Origin: Dysgonamonadaceae bacterium
GTDB lineage: Bacteria > Bacteroidota > Bacteroidia > Bacteroidales > Azobacteroidaceae
Length of the DNA stretch: 39,040 bases
Direction of reading: 5' to 3'
NCBI GenBank assembly: GCA_031269685.1
Contig: JAISYU010000054.1
Coordinates: 1 to 39,040 of the forward strand
In this document: positions 38,135-39,040 of the stretch, piece after piece
Layout of the letters: every line of letters begins with the position of its first letter
Position numbering within the stretch: position 1 is the stretch's first letter
The notes under the pieces: model-generated
What the model was told of the DNA's origin: nothing
The model's input: the letters and a program-made list of their open reading frames with translations, nothing else
Database searches by the model: none
Program-made: the position numbers and the translations under genes

Positions 38135-38785
38135 ATGACAAATATAAATATGCGATTAAATTTAATACTTTCCAGACTTTTTGCTGGAAATGTATCGGAA
38201 TTTGCCCGAAAAAGTGGCATTCCTCAACCAACACTTAATAATATTGTTGCAAATAGATTAAACAAACCCTCGTCTGATAATCTAGAACGATTACTAAATT
38301 CAATGCCGGATATAAATGCCGAATGGCTAATAACCGGAGAAGGAGAAATGTTAAAAGATAATACAGTAAAAAGTTCTATGGAGGAGATAGTTTATGTTCC
38401 TCTGCTACCCATTTCGGCGCAAGGTGGCTCTTTGGATGATTTTGTAGTATCAGTAAAAGGAAGTGAATGTGAAAAAATTATATCTCCTATAAAAGGGGCT
38501 GACTGGGCAATAACCGTATCAGGTGATTCGATGGCGCCGGAATATCCTTCCGGTTCACAGATTTTAATAAAGAAGATAAACGAAAACGCATTTATCGATT
38601 GGGGGAAAGTCTATGTTTTAGACACCTGCAACGGAATTGTGATAAAAATATTAGTACCATCGGAACGGGAAGGATATATTAAATGCCTTTCGATTAATAA
38701 AGACGAAAGATATGCATCTTTCGAGATCTCGTTTAATGATATTCACGGAATATACCGAGTAATGCTTTGTATGTCAATGAAATAA
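38135..38785 (+). CDS. CI/LexA-like phage repressor (HTH plus S24 peptidase)
   Basis: A 216-aa protein. The N-terminal HTH covers about 1-65 (FARKSGIPQPTLNNIVANRLNKPSSDNLERLLNSMPDINAEWLITGEGEM). The S24 domain has nucleophile Ser132 in VSGDSMAPEYPSGS and a Lys171 dyad partner in GIVIKILV. The expected self-cleavage site near ISAQGG (about 93-98) is not the usual Ala-Gly. It keeps the prophage silent and should be cleaved with RecA help after DNA damage. It faces the Cro-like gene; the rightward promoter lies about 170 bp upstream. Confidence 0.9.
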   Translation: MTNINMRLNLILSRLFAGNVSEFARKSGIPQPTLNNIVANRLNKPSSDNLERLLNSMPDINAEWLITGEGEMLKDNTVKSSMEEIVYVPLLPISAQGGSLDDFVVSVKGSECEKIISPIKGADWAITVSGDSMAPEYPSGSQILIKKINENAFIDWGKVYVLDTCNGIVIKILVPSEREGYIKCLSINKDERYASFEISFNDIHGIYRVMLCMSMK

Positions 38786-38796
38786 ACTATATTGAT

Positions 38797-38883
38797 TGTG
38801 AATGATAATAAACTACAACGGCTAAATAAATTGGCAGGGAAAGCGTTAAAAGTTGTACTGCATAATATCAACACAAAACAATG
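38797..38883 (+). CDS. 28-aa micro-ORF between repressor and DUF4011-like gene
   Basis: GTG 38797 to TGA: VNDNKLQRLNKLAGKALKVVLHNINTKQ, a basic amphipathic peptide. It is in the same frame as the repressor, just after its TAA, and its TGA overlaps the next ATG (ATGA). It could be a coupling leader or a toxin/antitoxin-sized gene. Weak support. Confidence 0.3.
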
Positions 38884-39040
38884 AATATAAACATTGAACA
38901 TAAAATAACCGTTTGGAAAACCAAATTGCTTGATTTAGGCAAACGCAATCGCTTGTTGAATTATAAAGAAACAAAGCGTTCAAGTTTGCAGATATTAACA
39001 CCAGACTGTATTTCGCTTTGGAAATCTTTTGTACAGGATG
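38881..39040 (+). CDS. N-terminus of a DUF4011-like helicase/defence protein (cut by window)
   Basis: The frame is open from the ATG at 38881 to the right edge and absent from the track. It reads MNINIEHKITVWKTKLLDLGKRNRLLNYKETKRSSL. The W....LLDL..RNrLLNy pattern is the hallmark of the DUF4011 domain that begins very large superfamily-1 helicases, some ending in a nuclease (Vsr/DUF559-like) and reported among antiphage candidates. With only 53 residues the identity is likely but not certain. Its place behind the repressor, in a lysogeny-expressed position, fits accessory cargo. Confidence 0.6.
   Translation, partial: MNINIEHKITVWKTKLLDLGKRNRLLNYKETKRSSLQILTPDCISLWKSFVQD

Overview
The window is most of a temperate tailed phage (prophage) from a Bacteroidetes, most likely Bacteroidales, host. 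Three things point there: AT-rich leaders without Shine-Dalgarno sequences; promoters of the Bacteroides type (TTTG, about 20 bp, TAnnTTTG); and many gene families I associate with Bacteroides and Parabacteroides phages (a WYL_2-type SH3 barrel, a DUF6948-like protein, a Lin1244/Lin1753-type initiator, a glycine-repeat protein). Nearly all genes read leftward. Only an 80-aa HTH gene (20918-21160) and the right-edge genes (from about 38135) read rightward.

Layout in leftward transcription order. (1) Switch, 37.66-38.79 kb: an S24-type CI-like repressor faces a small Cro-like HTH gene. The two full-consensus promoters point at each other, with two palindromes beside or inside them. (2) Early operon, 37.9 to 21.3 kb: small regulators, a glycine-repeat protein, an odd tRNA and about 260 nt of structured non-coding DNA. 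Then come a recombination set (SMC-like ATPase, RecT/Bet annealing protein, MBL-fold hydrolase, NinB-like protein), a BRO/ANT antirepressor, an SSB-like protein, a replication initiator with iteron-like repeats, DnaB helicase, a DUF4406 + DnaA-domain-IV-like fusion, a C-type-lectin-fold protein, a C5 cytosine methyltransferase, several unknowns and a VRR-NUC nuclease. It ends at a good intrinsic terminator at about 21.2 kb. (3) Middle operon, 20.66 to 16.9 kb: an amidoligase, a WYL_2 SH3 barrel and a class II glutamine amidotransferase; then, after a second promoter/inverted repeat, an ASCH protein, a micro-ORF, a PAPS-reductase-like ATP pyrophosphatase and a ParB-like protein. (4) Late operon, 16.9 kb to the left edge: small and large terminase, a nuclease-domain-like companion, HK97 portal, prohead protease, major capsid protein with a membrane-hairpin N-terminus, connectors, tail tube, an internal intrinsic terminator, tail/baseplate proteins, a beta-helix tail spike and a tape measure protein cut by the window edge.

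At the right edge, behind the repressor, a partial gene begins that looks like the N-terminus of a DUF4011 helicase-type (defence-like) protein. It is absent from the ORF track, as are the tape measure gene, a 53-aa structural gene and two micro-ORFs. I see no integrase, lysin or reverse transcriptase.

Most promising for new biology: the amidoligase/SH3/glutaminase set; the ParB/PAPS-reductase/ASCH/micro-ORF set; the structured RNA beside the odd tRNA; the face-to-face promoter switch; the capsid protein with a transmembrane hairpin; and the lectin-fold gene whose C-terminus looks like a diversity-generating-retroelement variable region. All functions are read from sequence by eye; no database search was run.
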